From Diploscapter coronatus (taxonomy: Eukaryota; Nematoda; Chromadorea; Rhabditida; Rhabditidae), in NCBI GenBank assembly GCA_964036155.1, contig OZ038422.1, positions 19,367,201 to 19,431,200 of the forward strand: 64,000 nucleotides of DNA, in the 5' to 3' direction. This document shows, piece after piece, positions 34,231-46,823 of the stretch. Under the pieces are notes generated by a model, which searched no databases, was not told where the DNA came from, and saw nothing but the letters and a program-made list of their open reading frames with translations. How positions within the stretch are numbered: position 1 is the stretch's first letter; each line of letters opens with the position of its first letter. The position numbers and the translations under genes are program-made.

Positions 34231-37200
34231 TGCTCTTTCAAGAAAATAGCCTCGTTGTCGAGCTCTTCTGGGGCCTATCGCCCGATGCTGCAGGCCTCGA
34301 CAGAAGTCGACTATCCATATTTCCCGTTTCGCATCTCCGTCGACTTTGTCCTTGTCAATAAACTCGATGATTTGGCCAACCAAGTTCAAAGACAGCTCTT
34401 CGAGAAGGTACCTATAAAAGTAAAAAAATTTTCTGGTTCAAAATAATGCTGCGTTCAATTGGAATGAGCTCTATCAGCACTAAAAATGTTTAATGTTAAA
34501 TCTCGGATCGGCTTTGAATAATTCATCGTAATCTTGAGCTCGATATTCAATATTTTATTTTAAAAAAATCTTTATCTAGGCAATTCGCCGCGAAGGTCTC
34601 ATAGTTCACAAAGAGCAGGCAGGCGGTCAATTGTTCACGCTGCTCTCGACTCCATTCCACAGACTATGCAGAGAAGCCGAGAGGAGGCAAATGTCCTTTC
34701 CCCTCAAAGATGTAAAATTCTCAATCAAAATTTGAGAAATAACTTCTCTGAATTTAGTGTGCAGTAACTCCATCAATTCCTTCCTGCTGTCTTCCATTGT
34801 CTCAAATTTTTGTCACAGACGATAGCCGTTAGTTTAAAAATCTGTGAAATGCAAATTGTGTCGATTTTAGTGCGCTACATTAGCGCTCCATTTCAACGAA
34901 AATATGCTTCATTGCTGTTGAATTATACGAACGAAAAGCTGTTCTTCAATTCGATGCAAAGAAGTCAGCTAACCTATGAAATTCTCACGAAAATTGACAT
35001 TAGCAAAGATTTCCTGGAAGTTCGACATGTAAGTATGCAGTTGAAAATCACATTGTTGTCAGTTTATTTTAGGAACATGCTTGCAGCACCAATAATTCGA
35101 AAGATACTGTTACCTTGATTAACGAGGAGCCATTACAAAGAAAGGGACTCCAATATCTGTTGATGGAAGGTGCTTACAGCGATGCTTTCATTCTGCACGA
35201 ACCTAGCGAAGTTAGTTTTCCGTGATTTGAAAATATCTTATCTTATCTTCCATGACGTGTGATTTTTCAGGAGGAGCCGTACTTCAAGAAGATGAAAGGA
35301 CAATCTATGGTGACGTACACTGAATTGATAAAGGAAATCGAAGATGATCCTAGGAAGAAAATGCAGGAGACTTGGTGCAGGTAAATTAAAAAAATAATCT
35401 GAATTTACATTGAGAATCACTTTTGAAATTATCAATTATTAAAAATTTATTATCCAAAAACAGATCAAAGCCGAATTTTGAGTTAAAATTGCAAGAAACT
35501 ATGATTTTGAATAAGATTTTCATGCACAAAGTTTTAGTGCTAAATTTAGATATTTCAAATTTCAACCTTTAAATTCCATTCGAAATTATTTCGGAGAGCA
35601 GATTGCGTTTTATTTCGCTTGGCAGGTAATTTTTCCACTTTGTCATCAATTCAAAAACTATCTAGGGTACATTTGTCACAATGTTATGGCCAGCAATGTT
35701 ATTAGGCATATTTGTTTTGGTCTATGGAGTTCGTAAGAGGTAAATAAATTAAAAAAAAGCTAGGAGTAATGATTGAATTCAAATATAGCGTGGCCAATAA
35801 TCCTGCTAATTTTGGAAATTGTACGATCATGGATTTTGAAGGAGAAACTGAGATTGTGCCTTGCAAATTTAGGGATGAGTTAGTTTTTCTAATGATATGA
35901 AATAAAATATTTTTACCGTTTTAGTGCAGCTCAATTTTTTACTCAAGTAAAATTTTGGTTTGTTGAAGCCTTCGACACAGAAATTAACGCTTTATTTGCT
36001 GTTTTTATGTCGATTTGGGGTAGGCAAAGATGGTCCTTTTTAAAAACTTCTTCCTGGTTTAGGCTCGATATTTTATCAAATCTGGCGTCGTAACAATTCT
36101 GTCTTGGCATACCAATGGAACTGCGAAGAGTTTCATGAGTTAGAGCCTGATAGACCTGAGTTTCATGGCTCAGAAGTTAAGGAGGCATGTTTTCATAATG
36201 TGAGAATGCTCTATGTTTAATAATTTTAGGATCCAATAACGGGCGAATCGGTCATGTTTTCACCAAACATCATCAGATATCTCAAGATGATGTGTTCATG
36301 CTTGGTCGTCATTCTATGCATGTAAGATTTTGGGGAAGTGGAAATACTTTTGACCTTGAATTATTTAGGAGCATTTCCGTCGTTTCAGTGATAGCAGTTA
36401 TCATGTATAAAATGTACATTGTCGATAAATATGAATGCGATAAGGAGGTAGTGATTTACAATTATCCTTCCAAAAAATGAAATGCTCCAGTACACTTTAA
36501 CCTGCATGTTGTTGGCTGCGTTCACTCCATCAGTTCTAAATACGAGTTCAACCATGCTACTGGGATTTCTCTACAATAAACTTGTCGAACGACTCAATTA
36601 TTGGGGTAGTTAATTAAATATTGGGTAGTTGCATAATTTCGTGAAAAATTCCATAATTCTCAATACCCTTGCAACTTCGTTTTCCCTAAAATGAGGACAC
36701 TGGTTTCCACACAAATAAATTATGAGTACTACCTACATCATCCTATTCCTATACATGTTCTTATACCACTTGCCTTAGTTTAGTTTAATGTTGAAAATAC
36801 TTAAATTTTTCATAACAAAATCTGAACGAAATTATGCATCAACCTAATATGTTTGCAATCATCGAAGGTTAAATTTACATTTTCAGAGAATCACCGCACA
36901 ATGACAGAGCACACGAATGCTTTGATCATCAAAGTTTTCGCATTTTCATTCGTCAACAATTATGTGTCGCTATTCTATATCGCATTCATTCGTCCTGAAA
37001 ACCACGTAAGAGCAATTCAGTCACAATTAAATTTGCAACGAATATTTAGGGTTTCCAAACGAATGGACTGTTTGGATTAGGAAAAGCGTTCAAGGACACG
37101 TGCAAAGAGAACACTTGTGGCTCCCTTCTGGCTTTGCAGGTACATATAAAATCTCCTACTTTTAAAAACGAAAATACGAAATTCGCAACACAACTGTGTG

Positions 37201-38463
37201 CAGTGTCACATAATAATTTGCAATAGTTTAATTCCCACTATTTTTCACTTCATGCGATTTTAATAAATACATTATTGCCTGAATAATTTCAGCTAATGAC
37301 TCATATGCTACTCAAACCATTCCCCAAATTTTCCAAAGACGTCATATTTCCGTGAGTTTAAACATCATTTTTAGTTTTTTTTCTGAAATTCAGATACTTT
37401 ATAAAATTATTCCGCCATAAATTGTGGTTCCACCGGAGGAAAGAAACGTTGGAAAGTATACTCAAGGAATCGAATGAGACAAGTGTTCTCATACGGTATT
37501 TATAAGAATTCAAAATGCACGATAGTTGGAATATTTAGGGAATGGATAAAACCAAATGCGGGTGAATTCGCATTGTGGGAATTCAACGAGAAAGTCATCC
37601 TTTTCGGCACAACTATGGTAGAAAACAAATTTAAATTGTTTACTATAAAATTATAAAAATTTTTAAAAACCAGATGTTTGCTGCCCTATTTCCATTGGCG
37701 CCTCTATTTGCATTGATTTTTGGTCTAATAGATTTACGTATCGATGCTCACCGATTAATTTGGTTTAATCGACGACCTGTTCCTGTAACGACAAACGGTA
37801 AAATTTATAAATTTACCTTCCCAAAATTACTTGCATATTCAGGAATTGGAATTTGGCTGCCTATTCTCTCATTTATTCAGTATGTCGCAGTAATGACCAA
37901 CGCTTTCATACGTAATTTACCACAACTAATCCATTTCTTTTGTTGATTTTAGTCGCATTTACTTCTGATTTTTGCTCAAATTTCTTGTCAGATGATTCTT
38001 CAACTTGCAGTACGCGAAAACGATTGCTCATTATCATTGTGTTTCAGGTAAGAACAAGCCAGAAGATAAGTTTTCAGCATCGGTGTTTCAGAATATGGTG
38101 TTCGCTCTAAAGTATGTCCTGCAAAGCATAATACCCACGATTCCAACAGGAATTCAAATGGCTTTGCGAAGGGTAAAAATGATAAATTCCACAAAGCATT
38201 CACAAGATAAAATCGAACATTCAGAAGCGATTCGTTATTGGTCACGTTTTGGAGAAAGGGGATGTTCCAACAAGAATCAAGCACAAGTCGGAATGAATAA
38301 AATCAGAATTTTACTACAAAAGTCATATTTTAGAAAGAAAACTCGCATAGCTAAATTGGCCTGGATAACATCGAATAGGAAAAAGAATGGGAGAAGACCA
38401 GCTAGTTCCAATAATACGGCGAAAAATAATCCGTTTCTGACTCCTGTTATGAAGTTTGAATAA
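34231..38463 (+). CDS. Anoctamin (TMEM16) family membrane protein
   Basis: Calcium-activated chloride channel and/or lipid scramblase family, about 875 residues over roughly 23 exons. The first recognised exon is 34231-34407 (ATG at 34279, or an upstream exon); others include 34580-34711, 34871-35028, 35073-35210, 35271-35380, 35550-35625, 35925-36019, 36491-36605, 36887-37005, 37674-37797 and 38092-38463. N-terminal dimerisation domain: ISVDFVLVNKLDDLANQVQR. Hallmarks: LQRKGLQYLLMEGAY, IRNYFGEQIAFYFAWQGTF, FYQIWRRNNSVLAYQWNC, ALFPLAPLFALIFGLIDLRI and IGIWLPILSFIQYVAVMTNAF. Exon 36063 may end at 36175. The last exon reads through; a small optional intron (38173-38340) is also in frame. AATAAA at 38495-38500. 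The loop after the pore is shorter than usual. Confidence 0.9.
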
Positions 38464-39243
38464 CGCGACAAGTTATATTATCATCTCATGTCACAATAAA
38501 ATTGTCCAAATATATTGTTGCTCTAAACAAAACTACTATATGCAGAACATAGTATCCAGAAACTTGCATCAATAATCAGTTTCAGGCGTTGACAAGTATA
38601 AACCTAAGTAAATAATGTCAGGTAGAAGTAGGTAGTGTAAAGAGAAATAGGTAACACTTCGAGAGAGAAAGGTATGAAACGATTGGATTCCTTTTGGTTT
38701 GACACGGCTCGACTACAAACAAACTGCCTGCTGTCTGCCACTTGGACTGCATTGCTCTGCTTCTTTGCGAGACTTGGAGCTTCCTCAGAATTACTCAACC
38801 ATTTCAATCAATTCAGCTGTTAGAGAGTATTATTTGACTAATTCTAAATGGCAAAATTTTGAATAACATGCATACTTTCTATACCAGCGAGCATCATATT
38901 ATTCAATTCCTGCTTTGAATTTTCGAATAGTTGACTTTTATTATTCGACCTGTTTGTTGTTCCATATCGATATGATCGGATTTTCGATTTCCAGAACAAT
39001 CAACTTCGATGATGAAATGCGCGGCTGTCCAAACAAATCCGCTTATGTCCATTCCTCCTCTGTCTTTGCCTTATTTCCTGCCGATTCACCGTTGCGAGTT
39101 GCTCCTAGCAGCCATTTGCGTCTCTTCTCATTTTGCCCAAATATCGATTTCGTCGGTCTTTGTCAACTCATATTTCACGTTCATTTTTCCAAAAATGTTA
39201 TTTTGAGTATTATTAATTTTTGCCATATTTTTCAGAAATAAAG
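38464..39243. other. Intergenic region, anoctamin to PTTG1IP-like
   Basis: About 780 bp, AT-rich, with an anoctamin polyadenylation signal near its left end and an acceptor-like ttttcag at 39229-39235, nine bases before the next start. No gene seen. Confidence 0.4.
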
Positions 39244-40629
39244 ATGGCCATCAAAGACACAATATTGATATTTATATCAGTTCTAATTTGCAATTGTCTT
39301 GCACAGAATTCAATGATTCAAGGCTCATCATCGAGAGTTTCCTGTGCTTTGCAGCCTGGCGAGCAACAGACCTGTGAGCAATGCGTCGCCAAAGGATCGG
39401 TTAGATTCCGAATTTTAATCTTATTTAGAATTTAAAATGTTTCACGATGATAACGTAAAGTATTGTGGGCGTAAAATGAAAGCTGTTAAACGATTTGTAA
39501 ATAACAATTTAGCAGTGAATCCCTATAAATTTAAAAATTCCCAATTTATAATTTGCTTCACGCCTTGATAGTGACGTCTAGTTATTTGATGAGAATAAAA
39601 ATGATACGAATTTTTACGAGCAAAAAGAATAAGAATCCATTTCACATATGAGAATTGCTCTATGGAACATTCGATGATAATAATGGGCAGGTCTGTTGAT
39701 TAATTTGCTCCCGAATTGCCAATCTACAATAAATAGTTTATGGATTTGGCTCGTAAAAATGCGTTATTTTTCATTTCACCAAGTAATCGAACGAAACAAC
39801 AATATGAATAATGATTCTTTGAAAAACAATTTCATTCCCTAATCGCATCACTCATTCAGAGTTGTTTCTGGTGCGGTGGCGACAGAAATGAATGCCTAGA
39901 TTATGACTGGTATTTTCCACAATGTCCCATTAAAGACGCTAAGCATAATGTCTGTTGGAGTAAGAAAACTTTGACGTTTCCACAGATGAATCTGCAAATT
40001 AAGTGGGAGTATCTGCTGGAATAATCATAGCCTCGATTGCCGGTGGAATTGTATTCGTTCTGGTTATTTCCTGCGTCTGCTACATTTGCTGCAGATTCCG
40101 AACTTGGCAACGCAGAAGGGCAATCAATAAGGGCATGAAATATAATCAGGTTAGTTGAGCGTCTAATAAAGATAACGAACATCAGGAAAAGATATCTCGC
40201 GAACAGATCTGGGAGAAATCTTGTCAGATTATGAAAACAGACGGGGTTAGGTCGCTAGAGCGAAACCATGTTTAGGGCACTAGCTAGAAGAGACGAAATT
40301 TGTAGCTATTGGCAGTTAGAAATGCAAATTTCCGCTTTGTGCACTTTGCTAAATAACTTTAATTTAGTTTTTTTTCTTACTTTTTAATTTCAGAAACAAA
40401 GCAATGCTAAATCTGAACGTGAAAAGCAATATAACCTACGGAGTGAACAAAGACAGCGAGAACTCGAAGCCTATCGATTGAAATATGGTACGCGCTTATT
40501 TTCCGGAATTTATTTAAATATTTTTCGTAAAATATAGGTCTACCTAATCCGGGTGAAAAATCTGAAACAGCGAGCATATCGTCAAAGTCTAGTAAAACCT
40601 CAAAATCGTCTCGGAAAAATCTTGTATAA
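39244..40629 (+). CDS. PTTG1IP/PBF-like type I membrane protein
   Basis: Single-pass membrane protein of 195 residues resembling pituitary tumor-transforming 1 interacting protein. Exons: 39244-39399, 39860-39959, 40004-40149, 40394-40487, 40538-40629. Signal peptide 1-20. A compact Cys-rich ectodomain: TCEQCVAKGSSCFWCGG, NECLDY, NVCW, matching the CEEC/CLWC/CLDY/VCW pattern of the family. Transmembrane span about 90-112 (IIIASIAGGIVFVLVISCVC), then a palmitoylation-like YICC and a basic, Glu/Arg/Gln-rich helical tail (KSEREKQYNLRSEQRQRELE). It ends in a Ser/Lys run after RLKYGLPNPGE. The acceptor at 40003 (aaattaag) is the weakest junction but is the one that avoids a stop. AATAAA at 40829-40834. 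Confidence 0.85.
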
Positions 40630-42038
40630 AACTGTGCAACTTTGTTCATTTCCAGCATTCCCCTAAATTCGGTGCACTTATTCTTTCGTATTCTGTTATA
40701 TTTTCCTTTGATAAGTATTTGTGAAATGATAACAGGGTATTTTGCAATTCACTTATTGGGTACTGTAAATAGTCTATGAACTCGTTAACAACAACAGATT
40801 TATTGATCCTGAATCATAATAATACAATAATAAAACTTTAATATATAGAATTGTATTGTTAACGTTAACTTTGCAAATCAAAATCTATATCACAACCCAT
40901 AGCAGTGACTATGAAAATATAACATAAGTCCACGAAATTTTAACATAATAGAGTAAATGAAAATGAAAAGTGACCCAAGATGACTGAATGAAATTGCTTC
41001 TAGAATGGGGAACAAAATTGGCAATGTAGTCAAGGTTTGTGATGCAAAAAGTATTTTTCATAGATAATGCAACAACTAACAAACAGTTCAATCAAATATC
41101 GGCACTTGGATGGAATCGAAATGATTGAATCTGGAGATTCTACTAGCGAGAAATACAACATTAATTATCATCAAAAGAAGTTTCTAGCGTAATTTTTTTA
41201 GTCGGAGACGCCCGTTTTTTGTCATTTTTGTAATTTTTTCAATTTTTCAACAATATATGCAGGTCAGAATTAACAGAACGGCAAAGTATACTATGAATAA
41301 TCGATAGATACTGTTATGTTCACCAGAGTTTAGTAAAAGTGATTATATAATAGAATAACTAAACTTTAATACAAATTGCGTAAATTTGTAAGTTAGAATA
41401 ACAAATGATAACGTGTAGAAAGATGAAGATATTACACACCGAGATAAAAAAGATGAATTAGGTAAACGGTAAACTTTAACGATGAGTGAAAGCACTTGAA
41501 TATTCCAAGAGAATGATGTTCATGTGATGGAGGAAGGGATGGAAATTAAAGATGCACAGTGCATAGTAAAATGAAAATAATAGCTAGTCTTTGTCAATTA
41601 GTCTATGAGAAATGCCTTGAAGTGTACAAAATTGATCTTACACAGGCTACTCAAAATCTCTAGAGATTTAAATTATTTGGAAATAGTTTCCGAAATCAAT
41701 TATTCAAAAGAAGTATGAATTTAGCACAAAAATTGTTATTGTCCATAGAATTTGTGTATAAAATCTAACTAAACAAATCATCCTTCCCTGTTAAGATAAG
41801 ATAAAATAGGACTAGCCGTTTAGTGAAAGAAATTCTGAATTCGAACCAATCTGAATGAATACCAATGAAGCAAGTTGAATGACGCCTGCGCTACAAATGC
41901 ATGATTAATTAATGGGTTTTGAATAAAAGAAAATAAATGTTTAGCAGAATCACAGCTACGATTTGTCGAATTATAAAAAGGCAGCTACAAAGGCTTGAAT
42001 TTGTAGGGTTAAGGGGCTATGCAAGACATGTGAATATA
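40630..42038. other. Convergent 3' intergenic region
   Basis: Between the ends of the PTTG1IP-like gene (plus) and MED15 (minus). AT-rich, no gene or strong repeat seen. Confidence 0.4.
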
Positions 42039-45000
42039 TTAAGCCACGAGTTGCTTTTGTCTGCGAGCAGCAGAGTCGAATTGCCCGAGAGTTCTCAGTC
42101 TCTGCAGTTCCTCACAGGCTGTATAGTAAGCATCGCAGATCGTGGTGATTGAAGAACGGGAATCGCTCATGTTCAGATGCTGCTCGAACAACTGAAATAA
42201 AACTTTATATTTCACTGAATTTAGGAATCTTACTATGTCGAGGAAAAATGAGATTGACAAAAGTTTCATTCAAGTTCGGAACACTTGAAACTGATTGAAG
42301 TCACTTTTGGTTTTCGATTTTTAATTTTTTTTAAAATTTTATTTAACTCATGAATTTATAGATTTTTACGTAGAATTATTATACTTAAAAGAAATTTTCG
42401 TACCGCTGCGAGTTGCCTGCTGATGGCGATATTGGGAGGGAATGTCCTGTCGTATTGGACAATAGCAGGTTCCAGCGGATAAGAAGCAGGAATGAGAAGG
42501 CGAAGAGGAGGGCACGCTATCTGAAAATTATTTTGTGAGATCAATGAAGAATATTTTATTTAAGTTTAGATGTTTGATGAAATCACTTCATATAGTGGCG
42601 AGCAAAAGTGGGAACGCTCGTCATTTTTGGGTAGATGCCTGTCTCACTAACTTGTGGTAATCCAAAATGGTAGAAAATTTGCATGATTATATGGGTATGT
42701 ATGACGTGTAAGTACGCCAAGTTTCAGCTCGGCCCTATTACATTTATAGTGTTTTCAGAGTTAAAAAAAATTACCGATTTGGATTCGAAGCAAAGCACAA
42801 CATCAGGACTGAGCGAAGACATCGGTCGGCGATCCGGATCGACTCGCCAAGAAAGACCTTCGAGCTCCTGAGATGCGACTGCCGACATCATCCAGGGAGT
42901 GCGAGTGTCCGCAGAGCATTCGATCTAAAAGTCGAAATTGAATGAAATTTAAGACCACTACTAGTCTACCTTGATACGCTCGGTTGAGGCTCCTGAACTA
43001 GTGGCAGGACTGTTTGGGTCAGCAGCAGCGGGTTGAGTGTTGCCACTTGGAGCTGCTGCTTCGTTTCCCTCAGATTTGATCAGCCTCTTCGGCGTATCAA
43101 CAAAGTGCACAGCCGGATTGTTCGTGTTGCCGGAATCGGTTCTCTGCCGCTTGTCGTTGATTTCCGGCTCGGGGGATGCCTTTCGCTTTCTTGAAGGCGT
43201 GTTGGCATCGACTTGACCTGCACCAGAGGAATTGAGAGGCACAACGAGAAGTCGACCAGACGAGTCGAACGACTCAGACAGAATGGTCTTCTCGGCGGTC
43301 GAGCCATCATCGAACAGAGAGAGCACCGCGTCAGGGATACAGATTCCCTTATTCTTGATCCTCTTGTTCCAGACATCGACTTTGACAGGCTGTGCGGATG
43401 GAATGGGTGCATTGTTGACAGTCAGTTCGGGCGGAGCCACGTCGCTCTCCCTCTTCTCCTTCTTCCTGATCACGTCTTTCATCGTATTGCCAATCGATGC
43501 AGACAACCCAAACTTGTCGAGAGCCTCCTTTGCGAGGTTCTCCAACCTGCTGATTTGTGCATATATCCTTTTGCCCTCGAGAATCTCCATCAGTCTGAGA
43601 ATAGCGACTGGAACGGTTTCTTCATCATCCTTGCACCGCTGAACGATCTTATTCAGCTTGTCGCTGTACAGTTCGCTCACTTTGGCGATCTAAATTAGTA
43701 ATTGCATAATCATCACTGTCATCTCGTCTATCAAGTTCTTACGATAGCAGTCGTTTCTGGATCAGCGACACTGTTTGGAGCACTGACGGAACCTGGCTGT
43801 CCAGTTGAATTCGGAGCCGGAACCGAAGCAGGCTGTTGCACGGATGCAGGATTTTCTAAATTCGCAAATTATCTTCTAGTCCAGATACGGAATGTCATAC
43901 GTGGTGTATGTGGTTGTTGCGATTGTGGCTGTTGGGATTGGCTGGCTGGTCCGACGGAGGCAACTGCTGGAGAGTGAGCCGTGGCAGAGGGATGGCTTCC
44001 GACCGAACCGATCTGAGGGGCAGGCGATGGAACAGATAGCATTTGATTCATTGAAGCGGGAGGCACTGAGGAGGGTATCGACTGAGGCATTCCAGGGCGC
44101 ATCCCATAGGCAGCATTCTAAATTCATTCGATCAGCCGATGTACTTCATAGAACTACTATATAGATTATTTTCCCATCCTTTCAAGGAATTCAATGAGTA
44201 TTATTATTATTATTATTATTTCGCCGAATCACCTGCATATTCTGTCCTGGGGGCATCTGACTGGGCATGCTCATATTGGGCATCATCGACGGAGCGACCT
44301 GACTCATGCTTCCAACACTTCCCGGGCCAGTGGATGGGACTGCTTGCGCTTGTTGAGCCTGTAGTTGAGCACTAATGGCTACTTTTGCAGGGGTGAATGG
44401 AGCTCTGAACAATATCCTTGTATCTCATTCCCTGCGTGCATATCTAACGTCTGTTGAGCATAAGCCGCCATCATAGCTGGATTCGTTGTGGGAGGGGGTG
44501 CAGGACCTCCCATCTGATGATTGGGTGGCATTTGGCTTGGAGGAATTCTGCTCATCTGGTATGGTACATTCGGGACCATCGAGCGATCCATTTCATTTGC
44601 ACCTGTAATTGGAGTTGCAATTGAACAATTGAATATTCGTGTCTTTTCACTTACCAAGTGGCATATTTCCTTGTCCGCCCATGAACTGACCCTGATAGAA
44701 GATTCCATTTTGATGCAGCTAAAGAATTAATGAGTGAGCTTCTTTCGGACGCCTTTCGTACCTGGTCCACACAGCTATGATAGATACGAGACTTCTTTTG
44801 TGGGTCCTTCTCATTCTCAAACGCTTGTTTCATTTGTAGGTTAAACCTCGATATGCTGAAAATAATATGCTTCTTCTTTGAATGTACGTTTCATAGACAT
44901 ACTAAAACTGCGCGGCTTGTCTGTCTGTCATCTGCATTTGTTGTGGAGTACCATAAGCTGGTCGTTGATTTACTAAAGTAGTTGGTGTTATTTACTACAT

Positions 45001-46823
45001 ATTCTTCAAACATGATTATTTAGGTGCTTAGACATAGCAAACGGCTCGCGAAATTTCGATACTGATTTCGTAAGACATCAAACTTTGAATTTATCAAAAG
45101 AGAAGCAGGGCTGGACAAAGGATTTTTGATAAAATGACGGAAAGTCACAGATAACTGTTATGTTTAGTAAATGGTTAAGTCTCGTTTCCTCCTTCCTAGG
45201 ACTAAAAATCGAGCTATATCTGATGGTACTAGTCGCTACTCACAACTGTATTCCTCGTTCTGCAAAAAAATCAACTTTCGGTTTTTGGAGGCCCGAACCT
45301 TTCTATTTCTACACTGAAAGTTTTCTTTGCGTATTTGCGTGACGAGGGATGAGATTATCGTATAGCGATAGGTGCCCCATCTGATAAACCTCGATTTTAG
45401 ATCCTAGGGTGGAAAAGCGAATTCTGACCAACCAATGAGCAAAAAAAAGTTATAAGCGAAAATTTTCGTCCAGGCTTGATAAGAAAAATGAGAAAGTCAA
45501 TTATAATTTAACGTCGGCAAATAGTTGCTGATTTCTGCAGAAGCTTCAACTTTTAATAATCCTGATAGTAATGTTAATGATTTGAATTACTTATGGTAAA
45601 TTATTTGAAATTCGATCATACTTTGATGCGCGTCTTCACTAATTATTACTTATTCGTTGACATAACAATGCTACTAGAGATTGATTGTTCAAGACTGTTA
45701 CGTTTTCATTTGCTGGTATACTAATTTGATATCAAATTACTCTAGGAATATCTTACTCGGCATTGGTTGTTGAGGCATAGAATGTGCGGGTGCTTGAGTG
45801 GCAGGCATTCCTCCTCTTGGCATCATCGTCGGTCCAGGAGGCAGTTGAGCAGGCATCATCGCTACCGGACTCCCGTACATCTCAGGACCTGCAGATGTCA
45901 TTGGTGGCTGTCCCATCTGATGACCCATGCTGGCCGGTCCCATCGGATGACCCATTTGCATTGAAGGTTGGACGGGCATGTTGACGTTGCGTTGTTGCAT
46001 CATCTCAAGAGATGTGTTTAGGCTCAGGATATTTATTTGGCTGGATACCACTCTATTGCCTTGTGGAGGCATTCCTTGTTGTGGCGGCATAGCTGCTCCC
46101 ATCGGCATTTGCTGAGGTGGGGGTTGCCCAGCGCCTAAAACTAACATATTTTTTTTCTAATGTCTTTCAGTAACACAACTTTGATTCAGTGTATAATTTG
46201 ATCAAAGAGTGCATTATTTTTGGTTTGGAGATATGTTTTAATATTATTTTAAACGAGCCCTCGGCTCGACCTTTGTTTCGCAAAAGCTCCAAAACAATAC
46301 TAATTCAATTTCAAAGCAATTACAAAAACAAGCAATAAAGTTTTCTATTTCATCCTTTTCGTTAATGACCAATTCATTTGCAAAAAGATCTAAGCTTGAA
46401 CAGACAGACAAACTCAACAAAAATATGTACTAACTAATAGTTTAGATTTAGATATTAACAAAGAGGAATTATTTGCAATCAAGGATGTTCGAGTTAAGAA
46501 TTGTAGCTCATATCAAACTGGTGAAGAGATTCAAATTTATCTCAAACACAACTTTCAATTCACAAAGTACTTCTTCATGCTGTGCTAGAAAGGGTCTCAT
46601 TCAAAATTGAGTTTGAATTTTTATCCTAATTTATAGGACTCAATTTACTACATATATCACGTAAATTATTGTACCTAGAGGCATTTGCATCTGCCCCGGC
46701 CCTCTGCCCATCATTATCTGTTGTGGAGGTCCTGTTGGCTGACCCATATAAGGCTGCTGCTGCATTCCTCCCGGACCGCCCACATTATTCCCGTAGTTCA
46801 TGTGGACTTGAGTTATTAGTGCT
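42039..46823 (-). CDS. mdt-15: Mediator complex subunit 15 (MED15/MDT-15)
   Basis: Tail-module Mediator subunit that links transcription factors to RNA polymerase II; in nematodes it governs lipid and stress genes. Thirteen exons, all phases closing: 46823-46675, 46134-45757, 44972-44903, 44855-44762, 44718-44655, 44602-44449, 44404-44233, 44117-43901, 43855-43743, 43689-42970, 42924-42775, 42520-42404, 42191-42039; about 850 residues. The first half is Met/Pro/Gln/Gly-rich low complexity. A Ser/Lys-rich segment (SRKRKASPEPE, possible nuclear signal) follows. The C-terminal Med15 domain is recognised by ACPPLRLLIPASYPLEPAIV, ISRQLAALFEQHLN and ITTICDAYYTACEEL. The N-terminal KIX domain expected before 46823 was not found; either upstream exons are missed or translation begins at MNYGNN. 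Confidence 0.85.
44201..44221 (+). repeat. ATT microsatellite in MED15 intron
   Basis: About seven tandem ATT units directly 3' of the exon ending at 44233; short and probably variable. Confidence 0.85.

Noticed and set aside
41937..42152. Plus-strand frame overlapping the MED15 last exon
   Set aside because: Shadow of the MED15 C-terminal exon on the other strand.
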